Part shown: piece by piece, positions 29,722 to 39,269 of the stretch
Position numbering within the stretch: position 1 is the first letter of the stretch
How the letters are laid out: each line of letters starts with the position of its first letter
Source: Paracidovorax avenae ATCC 19860
GTDB taxonomy: Bacteria > Pseudomonadota > Gammaproteobacteria > Burkholderiales > Burkholderiaceae_C
Assembly (NCBI RefSeq): GCF_000176855.2
Contig: NC_015138.1
Location: forward strand, 372,001-436,000
Direction of reading: 5' to 3'
DNA length: 64,000 nt
Translations under genes and position numbers: made by a program
Notes under the pieces: model-generated
Told to the model about the DNA's origin: nothing
What the model saw: only the letters and a program-made list of their open reading frames with translations
The model's database searches: none

Positions 29722-30489
29722 TCAGGGGGCGCAGCGGACGTCTTCGTTGAAGTACTTCTTCGACACGGCGGCATAGCTGCCGTCGGCCAGGATCTCGGCG
29801 AAGGCCTTGTTCCAGGCATCGGCCAGGCCGGTGTTGCCCTTGGCCACGGCCGGGGCAATCTTCTCGATGAAGAGCATGTCGCCGAGCTTCAGGCCGGCCT
29901 TGGGGTTCTTGGCGGCGACTTCCTTGGCGACGAACTTGTCGGTCACCCAGGCGTCCACGCGCTTGGAGGTGAGAGCGCTGCGGGCATCCACGTCGGTCGG
30001 GAAGTTCTTCACGTCCTTCACGCCGGGCACCTTCTTCACGTTCTCCAGGTAGCTCGTGCCGGTCTGCACGGCCACCACCTTGCCGGCGAGGTCCTTGCCC
30101 GCGCGGATGGCCGGGTCCATGGAAATCACCATGCCGCCGGAGCAGTAGTGGGGCGTGGCAAAGGTGACGGCCTTGGAGCGCTCTTCCGTCACGCCGTGCG
30201 AGGCGATGGCGACGTCCCAGCGGTCCTGCGCGAGGCCGGTCAGCAGGGCGTCGAAGCCCAGCGTCTTCCATTCCACCTTCAGATTCATCTTCTTGGCCAC
30301 CAGGTTGGCGACCTCGACCTCGAAGCCCGTGAGCTCCGTGCCCTTGAAATAGTTGAAGGGCGCAAACTGCCCCTCCGTGGCGATGATGATCTTGCCGTCC
30401 TTCTGGATGGCGTCGATCGGGCGGGCCTGTGCCGAGAAGGCTGCGCATAGCGCCACGGCGGCGGTGGCCATCGTCTTGAGAATCTTCAT
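29722..30489 (-). CDS. amino-acid ABC transporter substrate-binding protein
   Basis: This 255-residue periplasmic binding protein (SBP_bac_3 type) has a signal peptide (residues 1-22, ending FSAQA). Family elements: GKIIIATEGQFAPFNYFKG, LTGFEVEVANLVAKKMNLKV, and the hinge DRWDVAIASHGVTEERSKAVTF region, with CSGGMVISM and VQTGTSYLENVKK. The ligand side chains fit a general polar or branched amino-acid binder; no more precise ligand is safe to assign. It is first in the minus-strand ABC unit. A hairpin with a T-run lies 32 bases ahead of its start codon (see the terminator at 30521). Confidence 0.93.
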   Translation of the reverse strand: MKILKTMATAAVALCAAFSAQARPIDAIQKDGKIIIATEGQFAPFNYFKGTELTGFEVEVANLVAKKMNLKVEWKTLGFDALLTGLAQDRWDVAIASHGVTEERSKAVTFATPHYCSGGMVISMDPAIRAGKDLAGKVVAVQTGTSYLENVKKVPGVKDVKNFPTDVDARSALTSKRVDAWVTDKFVAKEVAAKNPKAGLKLGDMLFIEKIAPAVAKGNTGLADAWNKAFAEILADGSYAAVSKKYFNEDVRCAP

Positions 30490-30520
30490 CTGCGGTTCCT
30501 GGTGGGGTGGGACAGGGTAC

Positions 30521-30553
30521 AAAAAATCCGGCTTGGCGTGTGGCGAAGCCGGA
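30521..30553 (-). terminator. hairpin plus T-run between sdaA and the amino-acid ABC unit
   Basis: On the minus strand TCCGGCTT pairs with AAGCCGGA around an 11-base loop and is followed by six T, the form of an intrinsic terminator. It follows the serine-dehydratase stop (30704) and precedes the binding-protein start (30489). It may simply terminate sdaA, or, if the TATAAT at 30599-30604 is a promoter, it would sit in the leader of the ABC unit and could attenuate it. Confidence 0.75.
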
Positions 30554-30598
30554 CATGGTGGACCCGCCGCCCGGGGTCGGGCGTCACGGAGTGGACAC

Positions 30599-30604
30599 AT
30601 TATA
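30599..30604 (-). promoter_or_regulatory. possible -10 element upstream of the amino-acid ABC unit
   Basis: The minus strand reads TATAAT here, about 110 bases before the binding-protein start codon, in an otherwise G+C-rich gap. No good -35 hexamer is seen 17 bases upstream, so this is tentative. A second G+C-rich inverted repeat (GGGGCATGG, CCATGCCCC at 30610-30629) lies just upstream and could be part of sdaA termination. Confidence 0.4.
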
Positions 30605-30703
30605 AAGACGGGGCATGGCCCCATGCCCCCTCGAAAATGCGGATGGTCCGGTGCCGCATGGAGCGGCTACACGGCTGAGCAAGAAGCGGACCTGCCCTGG
30701 CGC

Positions 30704-32092
30704 TCAGCACTCCACGATGTTCACCGCCAGGCCGCCCCGGGCCGTCTCCTTGTACTTGGTGAGCATGTCGGCGCCGGTCTCGCGCATGGTCTTGATGACC
30801 TGGTCCAGGCTCACGAAGTGCGTACCGTCGCCATGCAGCGCCATGCGCGCCGCGTTGATCGCCTTGACCGAGGCGATGGCGTTGCGCTCGATGCACGGGA
30901 TCTGCACCAGCCCGCCGACCGGGTCGCAGGTCAGCCCCAGGTGGTGCTCCATGCCGATCTCCGCCGCGTTCTCCGCCTGGGCCGGCGTGCCGCCCAGCGC
31001 CGCGCACAGCGCACCCGCCGCCATCGAGCACGCCACGCCCACCTCGCCCTGGCAGCCGACTTCCGCCCCGCTGATGGACGCGTTCTGCTTGTAGAGGATG
31101 CCGATCGCCCCGGCCGTGAGCAGGAAGTCCACCACGCCGCGATCGCTGGCACCGGGCGCCGTGTGCACGTAGTAGTGCAGCACGGCCGGCACGATGCCGG
31201 CGGCGCCGTTGGTCGGGGCGGTGACCACGCGGCCGCCGGCGGCGTTTTCCTCGTTGACGGCCAGCGCCCAGAGGTTCACCCAGTCGAGCACCCGAAGCGG
31301 GTCTTCCGGGCGCGGATCGAACGTTCCCAGCCGCTGCACGAGTGCGGCTGCGCGTCGCTTCACCTTGAACCCTCCGGGCAGCAGGCCCTCGGTGCGGCAG
31401 CCGCGCTCGACGCAGGCCTGCATGGTGCGCCAGATGGCGAGCAGGCCGGCGTCGATCTCCGCATCGGTGCGCCAGTGCCGCTCGTTGGCGCGCATCACGC
31501 CGGCGATGTCCAGGCCGTGCGTGGCCGTGAGGCGCAGCAGGTCGGCCGCGTCGCCGAAGGGCAGCGGCAGCACCGACGGGTCGGGCGCCACCACCTTGTG
31601 CCGCGATCCGTCCGCTGCCACCGCCTCGCTCACCACGAAGCCGCCGCCCACGGAGTAGTAGGTGGCCTCGTGCAGCAGCTCCCCGGAGGCGGCGTGCGCC
31701 GCGAAGCGCAGCCCGTTGGCATGGAAGGGCAGGGTCTTGAGGGCGTAGAAGCGCAGGTCGCGCCGTTCGTCGAAGGCGATCGGGTGGTGGCCTGCGAGCG
31801 GCAGGCGCCCGCCAGCGCGGATATCCGCCACGTAGCCGCCGATGCGGTCCACATCGACCGTGTCGGGCTCGTGCCCCGCGAGGCCCAGCAGCACGGCGGT
31901 ATCGCTGCCGTGGCCCTTGCCCGTGGCGCCCAGCGAGCCGTACAGCTCCGCCTCCACGCGCCCGGTGGCGGCCATCAGGCCCTGGTGTTCCAGGGCGTGG
32001 GTGAACAGGCGGGCGGCACGCATGGGCCCCACCGTGTGGGAGCTGGACGGCCCGATGCCGATCTTGAAGAGGTCGAAGACGCTGATGGCCAT
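30704..32092 (-). CDS. sdaA: L-serine dehydratase, iron-sulfur type, single chain
   Basis: This 462-residue L-serine ammonia-lyase turns serine into pyruvate and ammonia with a [4Fe-4S] cluster. The N-terminal domain opens [20 protein letters not shown], which carries the SSSHT substrate motif; the C-terminal catalytic domain shows [37 protein letters not shown] and the cluster region [19 protein letters not shown]. It is divergent from a LysR gene (121 bases between starts), which may control it. An amino-acid ABC importer is downstream on the same strand, which would fit serine or general amino-acid catabolism. Confidence 0.94.
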   Translation of the reverse strand: MAISVFDLFKIGIGPSSSHTVGPMRAARLFTHALEHQGLMAATGRVEAELYGSLGATGKGHGSDTAVLLGLAGHEPDTVDVDRIGGYVADIRAGGRLPLAGHHPIAFDERRDLRFYALKTLPFHANGLRFAAHAASGELLHEATYYSVGGGFVVSEAVAADGSRHKVVAPDPSVLPLPFGDAADLLRLTATHGLDIAGVMRANERHWRTDAEIDAGLLAIWRTMQACVERGCRTEGLLPGGFKVKRRAAALVQRLGTFDPRPEDPLRVLDWVNLWALAVNEENAAGGRVVTAPTNGAAGIVPAVLHYYVHTAPGASDRGVVDFLLTAGAIGILYKQNASISGAEVGCQGEVGVACSMAAGALCAALGGTPAQAENAAEIGMEHHLGLTCDPVGGLVQIPCIERNAIASVKAINAARMALHGDGTHFVSLDQVIKTMRETGADMLTKYKETARGGLAVNIVEC

Positions 32093-32213
32093 GGGAGCGG
32101 AGTGCAATGCTGCGGATGGGCGCACAGCGTAGGCAACAAGTTTCTCCAGGTCCACTGATCTTTCGTGAGGGAATACATTAGCGATTCTGTCGATTTGCGA
32201 AAGCCGGGACCCC

Positions 32214-33137
32214 ATGGACATGAACCGCCTGCGCGCCCTGCGCGAACTGGCCCGCTGCGGCACGATGGCCGCGGCTGCCGAGGCGCTGGCCCTCACGCCC
32301 TCGGCCGTTTCGCAGCAGATCGCGCAGCTGGAGGCGGAGGCAGGCATCGCGCTGACCGAGCGCCAGGGACGCGGCGTGCGCCTCACGCCCGGCGGCGAAG
32401 CGCTGGTGCGCCACGCGGAGCGCCTGATGGCGGTGCTGGACGAGGCGAAGTCCGAGCTGGCGCTGCTGCGCCGCGAACTGGCGGGCGAGTTGCGCGTGGC
32501 GGCGTTCCCGTCGATCGCCTCGGCGCTGCTGCCGGAGACGATCCAGGCGCTGCGGGCTGCCTATCCGCGCCTGCGCCTGGCCGTGGAGGAAATGGAGCCG
32601 GCGGACGGCCTGGCAGCGCTCGGCTCCTGGCGCGCCGACATCGCGCTCATCGACCACCTCGCGCTGCGCCGGGACCGGCGGCAGGACGGATACGGCTTCG
32701 TGGCGCTGGCCCGGGATTCGCTGCACGTCCTGCTGCCTGGCACCCATCCCCTGGCGGCCCGTCCGTGGCTGGGCGTGGCGGACCTGCGGGACGAGCCCTG
32801 GGCCATGGACGCCGCCTCCAGCAGCTTCGGCGAGTTCGTGCGCAACCTCTGCCTCGCGGAAGGCTTCGAGCCGCGCATGGACGTGCGCGCCCTCGGCTTC
32901 GAGGTGGTGTCCGCCATGGTGGGCGCCGGCTGCGCCGTGACCGTGGTGCCCGGACTGCGCCTGCTGCGCCCCTTGCCCGGCACCCGCGCCGTGCCCCTGC
33001 GCCCGGCCGTCGCCCGGGAGATCTCCGTCGCCTTCCGGCGCGGCGAGCGCGACCACCCGGCCGTGAAGGTCTTCATCGACGAGATCGTGCGCGCGGCGGA
33101 ACGCCTGTCCCGCCCTGCAGGCGATGTCACCTCATGA
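32214..33137 (+). CDS. LysR-family regulator divergent from sdaA
   Basis: This 307-residue LysR regulator has a winged helix at the N-terminus ([40 protein letters not shown]) and an effector-binding domain from about residue 90 ([20 protein letters not shown]). It is divergent from sdaA across 121 bases, which contain an A+T-rich segment (gggaatacattagcgattctg) suitable for a shared operator. Regulation of serine dehydratase by it is inferred from position only. Its last codons overlap the end of the convergent TauE gene by 11 bases. Confidence 0.92.
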   Translation: MDMNRLRALRELARCGTMAAAAEALALTPSAVSQQIAQLEAEAGIALTERQGRGVRLTPGGEALVRHAERLMAVLDEAKSELALLRRELAGELRVAAFPSIASALLPETIQALRAAYPRLRLAVEEMEPADGLAALGSWRADIALIDHLALRRDRRQDGYGFVALARDSLHVLLPGTHPLAARPWLGVADLRDEPWAMDAASSSFGEFVRNLCLAEGFEPRMDVRALGFEVVSAMVGAGCAVTVVPGLRLLRPLPGTRAVPLRPAVAREISVAFRRGERDHPAVKVFIDEIVRAAERLSRPAGDVTS

Positions 33138-33885
33138 ATCCGTCATAGCCGGTCTTCAGGATCAGCGCCCCCACGACGAGAATGAAGATGCCGCGCACGA
33201 ACCCCGTGCCGTGCTTCATCGCCATGTGCGTGCCCAGCACGCTGCCCACCACATTGGCCACCGCCAGCGGCAGCGCGAAGTGCCACCACACCTGGCCCTT
33301 GGCCGTGAACAGGATCAGCGCGGCGACGTTGGTCGCGAGGTTGAGCAGCTTGGCCGAGGCCGAGGCATTCAGGAAGTCGTAGCCCAGCAGCCGCACGAAC
33401 AGGAACACGAAGAAACTGCCCGTGCCCGGGCCGAAGAAGCCGTCGTAGAACCCGATCGCGAGACCGATCAGGCAGGCCACGCGGGTCTCGGCGGCACCCT
33501 CGAAGCGCGGCGCATGGTGCTTGCCGAGATCCTTGCGCGCCAGGGTGTAGAGCAGCACGGCGAGCAGGATGAAGGGCAGGATCCGGCGCAGGAAGTCCAC
33601 CGGCACCACGGTGACCGTCCACGCCCCGGCGAACCCTCCCGCGAAGCCCGCTGCAGCGGCCGGCAGCAGCGATTGCCAGCGTATCTGCACGCGGCGGCTG
33701 TACTGCCAGGTGGCGATGGCGGTGCCCCAGATCGAGCCGCTCTTGTTGGTGCCCAGCAGGGTGGCCGGCGGCGCGTTGGGGAAGGTGGCGAACAGGGCGG
33801 GCACCAGGATGAGCCCGCCGCCGCCCACGATGGCGTCCACGAAACCGGCCAGCAGCGAAGCCAGCGAAACAATGATCCATTCCAT
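33127..33885 (-). CDS. TauE/SafE-family sulfite/anion permease
   Basis: This 252-residue TSUP (TauE/SafE) inner-membrane protein has about eight helices. Family features: VDAIVGGGGLILVPALF near the start, LGTNKSGSIWGTAIATWQYS (TN/S-containing helix) and a second repeat FYDGFFGPGTGSFFVFLFVR. Members move sulfite, sulfonates or other organic anions out of or into the cell. No sulfur-metabolism gene is adjacent, so the substrate is open. It overlaps the convergent LysR gene by 11 bases. Confidence 0.9.
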   Translation of the reverse strand: MEWIIVSLASLLAGFVDAIVGGGGLILVPALFATFPNAPPATLLGTNKSGSIWGTAIATWQYSRRVQIRWQSLLPAAAAGFAGGFAGAWTVTVVPVDFLRRILPFILLAVLLYTLARKDLGKHHAPRFEGAAETRVACLIGLAIGFYDGFFGPGTGSFFVFLFVRLLGYDFLNASASAKLLNLATNVAALILFTAKGQVWWHFALPLAVANVVGSVLGTHMAMKHGTGFVRGIFILVVGALILKTGYDGFMR

Positions 33886-33928
33886 CCCCGGATTGTCTCA
33901 CCCGCTATCGTTTCAATAGCTGGCGGGC

Positions 33929-33957
33929 AAAAAAAAGCGCCGGGATCACCGGCGCTT
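33929..33957 (-). terminator. intrinsic terminator in the gap after the GMC gene
   Basis: On the minus strand GCGCCGG and CCGGCGC pair around a five-base loop and are followed by eight T. It lies about 230 bases past the GMC-oxidoreductase stop (34188) and before the TauE start (33885). A terminator that far from the stop suggests a long 3' untranslated region or a small RNA between 33960 and 34187; the rest of the 302-base gap shows no gene I can support. Confidence 0.8.
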
Positions 33958-34187
33958 GTGGAAACAGGGCATCTTGTAGGGGATGCTTGGAATATGTTTT
34001 CGAGTTCGAGTTTGTCTCCTCGGCCCCCTCGTGGCGCGGCGTGCGCGCCATCGGGTAACTGCAATGTAACTCCCGCACCCCGCTGGTGCATTGGGGGTTT
34101 CCCGCAGATCGTCCATGCGCGATGGCGGTGCGCGAAGGTGGCCTGCCGGAGGCCGCGATGGTGCACCGGCCCGTGGCCGGCTGCGTG

Positions 34188-35882
34188 TCAGCCACCGGTC
34201 CGGGCTTCGGCGCGCAGCCATTCGGCCGCCTTTTCCGCGATCATCAGGGTGGGCGAATTGGTGTTCCCGCTCGTGATCGTGGGCATGGCGCCCGCATCCA
34301 CCACCCGCAGGCCCGCGATCGTGCCGCCCCGGCCGTCTCGCACGCGCAGCCGCGCGTCAAGCACGGCGGCGGGGTCTCCGTCGGCGCCCATGCGCGTGGT
34401 GCCCACGGGATGGAAGATGGTGGTGGCGATGTCTCCGGCCAGGCGCGCGAGTTCCTCGTCGGTCTGGTATTGCGGGCCCGGCTTCCACTCCTCGGGCCGG
34501 TAGGGCGCCAGTGCCGGTTGCGCCACGATGCGGCGCGTGACGCGCAGCGAATCGGCGGCCACCTGCCGGTCCTCCGGCGTGCTCAGGTAGCGCGGCGCGA
34601 TGGCGGGCGCGTCCTGGAAGCGGGGGCTGCGGATGCGCACCGTGCCGCGGCTCGTGGGATTGAGGTTGCACACGCTGGCGGTGAACGCCGGGAACGTGTG
34701 CAGCGGCTCGCCGAACGCATCGAGCGACAGGGGCTGCACGTGGTACTGGATATTGGGGTGCGGCTGCTCCGGTGCGCTGCGGGTGAAGGCCCCCAGTTGC
34801 GAAGGCGCCATGCTCATCGGGCCGGTGCGTTTCAGGGCGTACTCGAGCCCGATGCGCGCGCGGCCCCACAGGTTGCCCGCCAGCGTGTTGAGCGTGGGCA
34901 CGCCGTTCACCTTGAAAACCGCACGGATCTGCAGGTGGTCCTGCAGATTGCCGCCCACCCCCGGCAGGTCGTGCGCCACGGGGATGCCATGCGACTGCAG
35001 CAACTCTCCCGGGCCGATGCCCGAGAGCTGCAGCAGTTGCGGCGAATTGACGGCGCCCGCGCTCAGGACCACGTCGCGGGCGGCATGCGCGGTCACCATC
35101 TCGCTGCCGTTCCACACCTCCACGCCCGTGCAGCGGCTGGTGCCGTCCGGCAGGGTCTCCAGCAGCAGCCGGGCGGCCTGCGCGCCGGTCCACATCTCGA
35201 AATTGGGGCGGCCATAGCAGGTGGGCCGCAGGAAGGCCTTGGCGGTGTTCCAGCGCCAGCCGTTCTTCTGGTTGACCTCGAAATACCCCACGCCCTCGTT
35301 GCTGCCGCCATTGAAATCGTCGGTCGCCGGGATGCCGGCCTGCTGCGCCGCGAGGGCGAAGGCGTCCAGCACGTCCCAGCGCAGGCGCTGGCGCTCCACC
35401 CGCCATTCGCCGCCGCCCCCGATGCTCTTGCTGCCATGCAACCGCCGGAACGCCTCGCTCGCCGTGTCGGGGCGGTCCAGGCGCCAGTGGTCCTCGTGGC
35501 GGCGGAAGGCCGGCAGCACGGATTCCCAGCGCCAGGCGTCGTCACCGGTGATCTCCGCCCACTGCTCGTAGTCCCGTGCCTGCCCGCGCATGTAGATCAT
35601 GCCGTTGATGCTGCTGCAGCCGCCCAGGGTCTTGCCGCGCGGGTAGCGCAGGCTGCGGCCGTTCAGGCCCTCGTCCGGTTCGGTCTGGTAGAGCCAGTCG
35701 GTGCGCGGGTTGCCGATGCAGTAGAGGTAGCCCACGGGAATGTGGATCCAGTGGTAGTCGTCCTTGCGGCCTGCCTCCACGAGCAGCACGCGGTGCCGCG
35801 GGTCGGCGCTCAGCCGGTTGCACAGCAGGGCGCCGGCCGTGCCGCCGCCGATGACGATGGTGTCGAAAGTGGTGTCGCTCAT
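34188..35882 (-). CDS. GMC-family FAD oxidoreductase (choline dehydrogenase-like)
   Basis: This 564-residue flavoprotein of the glucose-methanol-choline family starts with the FAD motif FDTIVIGGGTAGALLCNRL. It then shows GMC signature 1 (RYPRGKTLGGCSSINGMIY), signature 2 (LSAGAVNSPQLLQLSGIGPG) and the C-terminal catalytic block FHPVGTTRMGADG, VVDAGAMPTITSGNTNSPTL containing the conserved His and Asn. Such enzymes oxidise alcohols such as choline, long-chain alcohols or glycols. No betaine gene is adjacent, so the substrate is unknown. Start at MSDTTFDTIVIG. Confidence 0.93.
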   Translation of the reverse strand: MSDTTFDTIVIGGGTAGALLCNRLSADPRHRVLLVEAGRKDDYHWIHIPVGYLYCIGNPRTDWLYQTEPDEGLNGRSLRYPRGKTLGGCSSINGMIYMRGQARDYEQWAEITGDDAWRWESVLPAFRRHEDHWRLDRPDTASEAFRRLHGSKSIGGGGEWRVERQRLRWDVLDAFALAAQQAGIPATDDFNGGSNEGVGYFEVNQKNGWRWNTAKAFLRPTCYGRPNFEMWTGAQAARLLLETLPDGTSRCTGVEVWNGSEMVTAHAARDVVLSAGAVNSPQLLQLSGIGPGELLQSHGIPVAHDLPGVGGNLQDHLQIRAVFKVNGVPTLNTLAGNLWGRARIGLEYALKRTGPMSMAPSQLGAFTRSAPEQPHPNIQYHVQPLSLDAFGEPLHTFPAFTASVCNLNPTSRGTVRIRSPRFQDAPAIAPRYLSTPEDRQVAADSLRVTRRIVAQPALAPYRPEEWKPGPQYQTDEELARLAGDIATTIFHPVGTTRMGADGDPAAVLDARLRVRDGRGGTIAGLRVVDAGAMPTITSGNTNSPTLMIAEKAAEWLRAEARTGG

Positions 35883-36200
35883 GGAAGGGAGGGCGGGGAC
35901 GCCGCGGTGCGGCAATGGGCCCGGCCATTGTGCGCAGCGGTGCCGTGCTGTCGATAGGGAAACACCTGCTGCTCCTGGTTCGATAGCATTGCTGCGCCAT
36001 CCCTGTTGGTCGCATGCCGGTTTTGAAGAAATTTCAACCGCCGCGCTCCGCCATACGGACGGGCTCTGCGCTGACGCGTGCGGCGCGCCGCGCTCCGCTA
36101 ACATCCGGTTGCCGTTTTTCGCGGCGTTTTTTCTCCGCCCTTTCAACGCCACCGCATCCTGCCAGCCCCTTCCGCCCCGATCCGGCCCCGTTTCCCCTCC
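35883..36200 (+). other. intergenic region before the Mce transporter, no gene seen
   Basis: The 318 bases separate the divergent GMC gene and the Mce-type permease gene. I see no convincing open frame or hairpin with a T-run. A small dyad (TTGAA-5-TTCAA at 36023-36037) lies in a locally A+T-richer part and could hold promoter or operator signals for either neighbour. The stretch close to 36100-36200 is pyrimidine-rich. Confidence 0.5.
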
Positions 36201-37328
36201 ATGAGCGACAGCCAGCCACGCATCACACGCACGGACACCCCCGAAGGGCCGGTCGCGGCGCTGCTCGGCCGCTGGGGCGCTGCGGAACTGGGCACGCGGC
36301 CGGCCTGGAAGGCCCTGTCGGCGCAGCTGGCGAAAACGCCGCCCGCGGCCGGCCTGGGGTGGGACCTGCGCGGCGTCGAATGGCTCGACCACGTGGGCGC
36401 GCAGCTGCTCTGGAACCATTGGGGACGGGAGTGGCCCGAACGCCTCTCGGTGGACGGCGCGCAGCGCGACATGCTCGAGCGCGTGGCCGAATACACCGTC
36501 ACCCGCCGGCCACCCGAATCGCCCTGGCGCCTGGCCGAGGAGGTCGATCGGCTCGGCGTGAAAGTGCTCAGCGCCCTCGGCCACGGCCGGCACCTGCTGG
36601 AGCTGGTGGGCCAGCTGATGATCGACCTGGTCCGGGTGGTGCGCGCACCGCGCCGCGCGCCCTGGCGCGACATCTCGGGCCACCTCTACCGAATGGGTGC
36701 CACGGCCCTGCCCATCACGGCCATCGTGGGCTTCCTGATCGGCGTGGTGCTGGCCTACCTCATGAGCCTGCAGCTGCGGCAGTTCGGGGCCGAGTCCTTC
36801 ATCGTCAACATCCTGGGCATCTCGCTGATCCGGGAGCTGGGCCCGATGCTGGCGGCCATCCTCGTGGCGGGCCGCTCCGGCTCGGCCATCACGGCGCAGA
36901 TCGGCGTCATGCGGGTCACCGAAGAACTGGATGCGATGCGCGTCATGGGCATACCGCACGGCTTCCGGCTGGTGATGCCGCGCGCGGTGGCCCTCGCCAT
37001 CGCCATGCCGCTGATCGCCGTCTGGACCACGCTGTGCGCCCTGGCGGGCGGCATGCTCGCGGCCGACATCGCCATGAATGTCTCGCCTGCCTATTTCGTG
37101 CAGGCGCTGCCCAATGCGGTGGGCTTCTCCAATCTCGTGCTCGCCATGGGCAAGTCGGTGGTGTTCGGCGTCGGCATCGCCCTCATCGGCTGCCACTGGG
37201 GCCTGCGCGTGAAGCCCAACACCCAGAGCCTGGGCGAGGGCACCACGGCTTCGGTGGTGAACGCCATCACCATGGTCATCATCGTGGACGCGCTCTTCGC
37301 GATCGCGTTCAAGAACCTGGGGATCTGA
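36201..37328 (+). CDS. Mla/Mce-type lipid ABC transporter permease with STAS-like N-terminus
   Basis: This 375-residue MlaE-family permease has residues 1-105 resembling a STAS-like domain (VEWLDHVGAQLLWNHWG), and a MlaE domain from about residue 155 (ITAIVGFLIGVVLAYLMSLQ, SLIRELGPMLAAILVAGRSG and VMRVTEELDAMRVMG, the MlaE coupling region). It forms the membrane core of a phospholipid-transport system of the outer envelope. The next three genes (ATPase, MCE protein, lipoprotein) follow at 4, -1 and 81 bases. This is the layout with a permease-fused STAS domain and a PqiC-like lipoprotein, not mlaFEDCB. Confidence 0.92.
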   Translation: MSDSQPRITRTDTPEGPVAALLGRWGAAELGTRPAWKALSAQLAKTPPAAGLGWDLRGVEWLDHVGAQLLWNHWGREWPERLSVDGAQRDMLERVAEYTVTRRPPESPWRLAEEVDRLGVKVLSALGHGRHLLELVGQLMIDLVRVVRAPRRAPWRDISGHLYRMGATALPITAIVGFLIGVVLAYLMSLQLRQFGAESFIVNILGISLIRELGPMLAAILVAGRSGSAITAQIGVMRVTEELDAMRVMGIPHGFRLVMPRAVALAIAMPLIAVWTTLCALAGGMLAADIAMNVSPAYFVQALPNAVGFSNLVLAMGKSVVFGVGIALIGCHWGLRVKPNTQSLGEGTTASVVNAITMVIIVDALFAIAFKNLGI

Positions 37329-37332
37329 GCGC

Positions 37333-38208
37333 ATGACGAGCGAAGCAGAAGCAGACGCCATCGCCACGGGTCCCGCAGCCGCCCCCGAGCCGCCGCCGAA
37401 GGACGCGCCGCCCGTGGTCGAGATCCAGGGGCTGTCCACCGTGTTCGGCAAAGGCGACGAAGCCTTCGCGGTGCACGAGAACCTCGACCTCACGGTGCGC
37501 CGCGGCGAGATCCTCGCGCTCGTGGGCGGCTCGGGCACCGGCAAGACCGTGCTGCTGCGGCAGATGCTGGGCCTCACCCGTCCGGCCAAAGGCAGCGTCA
37601 CCGTACTGGGCCGGCCGGCCTCCGAAATGGGCCGGGCGGGCGCCGCGAGCCGCGTGGGCATGCTGTTCCAGCACGGCGCCCTGTTCTCGGCGTTCAGCGT
37701 GCTGGACAACGTCGCCTTCGCGCTGCGCGAGCAGGGCACCCTGCCCAAGGAGCTGATCTGCGATGCCGCCATGGTCAAGCTGCGCATGGTGGGCCTGAAG
37801 CCCGAACACGCCACGCGCAGCCCGTCCGACCTCTCCGGCGGCATGATCAAGCGCGTGGCACTGGCGCGCGCGCTCATCATGGATCCGCCGCTGCTGCTGC
37901 TCGACGAGCCCACCGCGGGCCTCGACCCGAACAGCTCCGACGAATTCTGCGAACTGCTGCGCGAGCTGCATGCCGCGCTGGGCCTCACCGTGGTGATGGT
38001 CACGCACGACCTGGACACGCTCTTCGCGCTCAGCACGCGTGTCGCGGTCCTCGCGGAAAAGCGGGTCATCACCAGCGGCACGCCGCAGGAGGTGACCCGC
38101 TTCGAGCATCCGTTCATTCAACACTTTTTCCTCGGGGAGCGCGGCCGCCGCGCGATGGCGCCCGCGCCGTCGGTGCCGCCTGCCGCCGCCCCGGGACAGG
38201 AGGCCTGA
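37333..38208 (+). CDS. Mla/Mce-type ABC transporter ATP-binding protein
   Basis: This 291-residue MlaF-like ATPase has Walker A ALVGGSGTGKTVLLRQML, Q-loop VGMLFQHGALFSAFSV, signature LSGGMIKRVALARALIMDP (the GGM form seen in MlaF), Walker B LLLLDEPTAGLDPNSS, and H-loop MVTHDLDTLFALS. An N-terminal extension of about 30 residues rich in Ala, Pro and Glu precedes the domain. The stop overlaps the start of the next gene by one base. It powers the adjacent permease. Confidence 0.93.
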   Translation: MTSEAEADAIATGPAAAPEPPPKDAPPVVEIQGLSTVFGKGDEAFAVHENLDLTVRRGEILALVGGSGTGKTVLLRQMLGLTRPAKGSVTVLGRPASEMGRAGAASRVGMLFQHGALFSAFSVLDNVAFALREQGTLPKELICDAAMVKLRMVGLKPEHATRSPSDLSGGMIKRVALARALIMDPPLLLLDEPTAGLDPNSSDEFCELLRELHAALGLTVVMVTHDLDTLFALSTRVAVLAEKRVITSGTPQEVTRFEHPFIQHFFLGERGRRAMAPAPSVPPAAAPGQEA

Positions 38209-39188
38209 TGGAAAACAAGTCCCATGCCCTGGCCGCGGGCATTTTCGTGGTCGTCGTGGCGGCGCTGCTGGCGGGGCTGGGCCTGTGGCTCACGCGTGAC
38301 CGGGCGAGCTACCAGCTCTACGAGCTGTCCACCCGCGAGAGCGTGGGCGGCCTGCAGCCCCAGGCCGCCGTGCGCTACAAGGGGGTCGCCGTGGGCAAGG
38401 TCACGCGCATCGGCTTCGATCCCGACGTGCCGGGCAATGTGCTCATCCGGATCGCCGTCAATGACCAGGCGCCCGTCACCCCGGCCACCTTCGCGGTCCT
38501 GGGCTACCAGGGCGTCACCGGGCTGGCCCACGTGCTGCTCGATGACGGCAACGGACCGCAGCCGGCGCTTCCCCGCGGGGCGAGCGGCCTGCCGCGGCTG
38601 CCCCTCAAGAGTTCCCCCTTCAGCCAGCTCGCGGAGCAGGGCCCCGCCATCCTCGCGCAGGTGCAGCAGGCGACCGATCGCATCAACGACCTGCTGGGCG
38701 ACGAGAACCAGAAGCGCTTCTCCCTGGCGCTGGAGAACCTCGGCCAGGCCGCAGGCAGCGCCAATGCGCTCATGAAGCGGCTCGATGCCACCGTGGAGCA
38801 GCGTCTCGACCCCGCGCTGGCCTCGGTGCCGGGCGTGGCGAGCGATGCACGCGAGACGCTCAAGGCGCTGCGGCAGGCGGGAAACAACGCCGGTGACGCA
38901 GCCAACGAGGTCAAGGCCGCCGTGCGCAAGCTCAGCGCCGAAGGCGGGCCGCTGGACCAGATCGCCGACAGCTCGCAATCGCTCTCGCAGGCCGCGGACC
39001 GCTTCGGCCGCGTGACGCTCCCGCGCCTGAACCACGCCGCCGACGAGACTTCGCGCGCTGCGCGCCGTCTGGGCCGGGCGGCCAGCGGCTTCAGCGACAA
39101 CCCGCAATCGCTCATCTACGGGCCCGGCCGTTCGGCGGGCGGCCCCGGCGAGCCCGGATTCGAGGCGCCTGCCACCGCGGCTCCCTAA
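38208..39188 (+). CDS. MCE-domain (MlaD-like) lipid-binding protein
   Basis: This 326-residue MCE protein has one N-terminal membrane helix (ALAAGIFVVVVAALLAGLGL) and the MCE domain from about residue 40 to 115 (YELSTRESVGGLQPQAAVRY, GVAVGKVTRIGFDPD). The remainder, up to about residue 290, is helical and rich in Ala, Gln, Asp and Leu (coiled-coil-like), as in the longer MCE proteins that form tunnels between membranes. It overlaps the ATPase gene by one base (TGATG). It should bind lipid in the periplasm next to the permease. Confidence 0.9.
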   Translation: MENKSHALAAGIFVVVVAALLAGLGLWLTRDRASYQLYELSTRESVGGLQPQAAVRYKGVAVGKVTRIGFDPDVPGNVLIRIAVNDQAPVTPATFAVLGYQGVTGLAHVLLDDGNGPQPALPRGASGLPRLPLKSSPFSQLAEQGPAILAQVQQATDRINDLLGDENQKRFSLALENLGQAAGSANALMKRLDATVEQRLDPALASVPGVASDARETLKALRQAGNNAGDAANEVKAAVRKLSAEGGPLDQIADSSQSLSQAADRFGRVTLPRLNHAADETSRAARRLGRAASGFSDNPQSLIYGPGRSAGGPGEPGFEAPATAAP

Positions 39189-39269
39189 GGCGCAGGTCGT
39201 CCACCCGGGCACCTGCATGCACGCACTGCAGCACCTTCCACCGCATCCATGGACATGACGAGGAACGAC

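Noticed and set aside
34188..38117. A minus-strand frame open for about 1,300 codons across the GMC gene, the gap and the Mce permease and ATPase genes
   Set aside because: Only the GMC part has domain content. The rest is the antisense of mlaE/mlaF-type genes and stays open because of high G+C.
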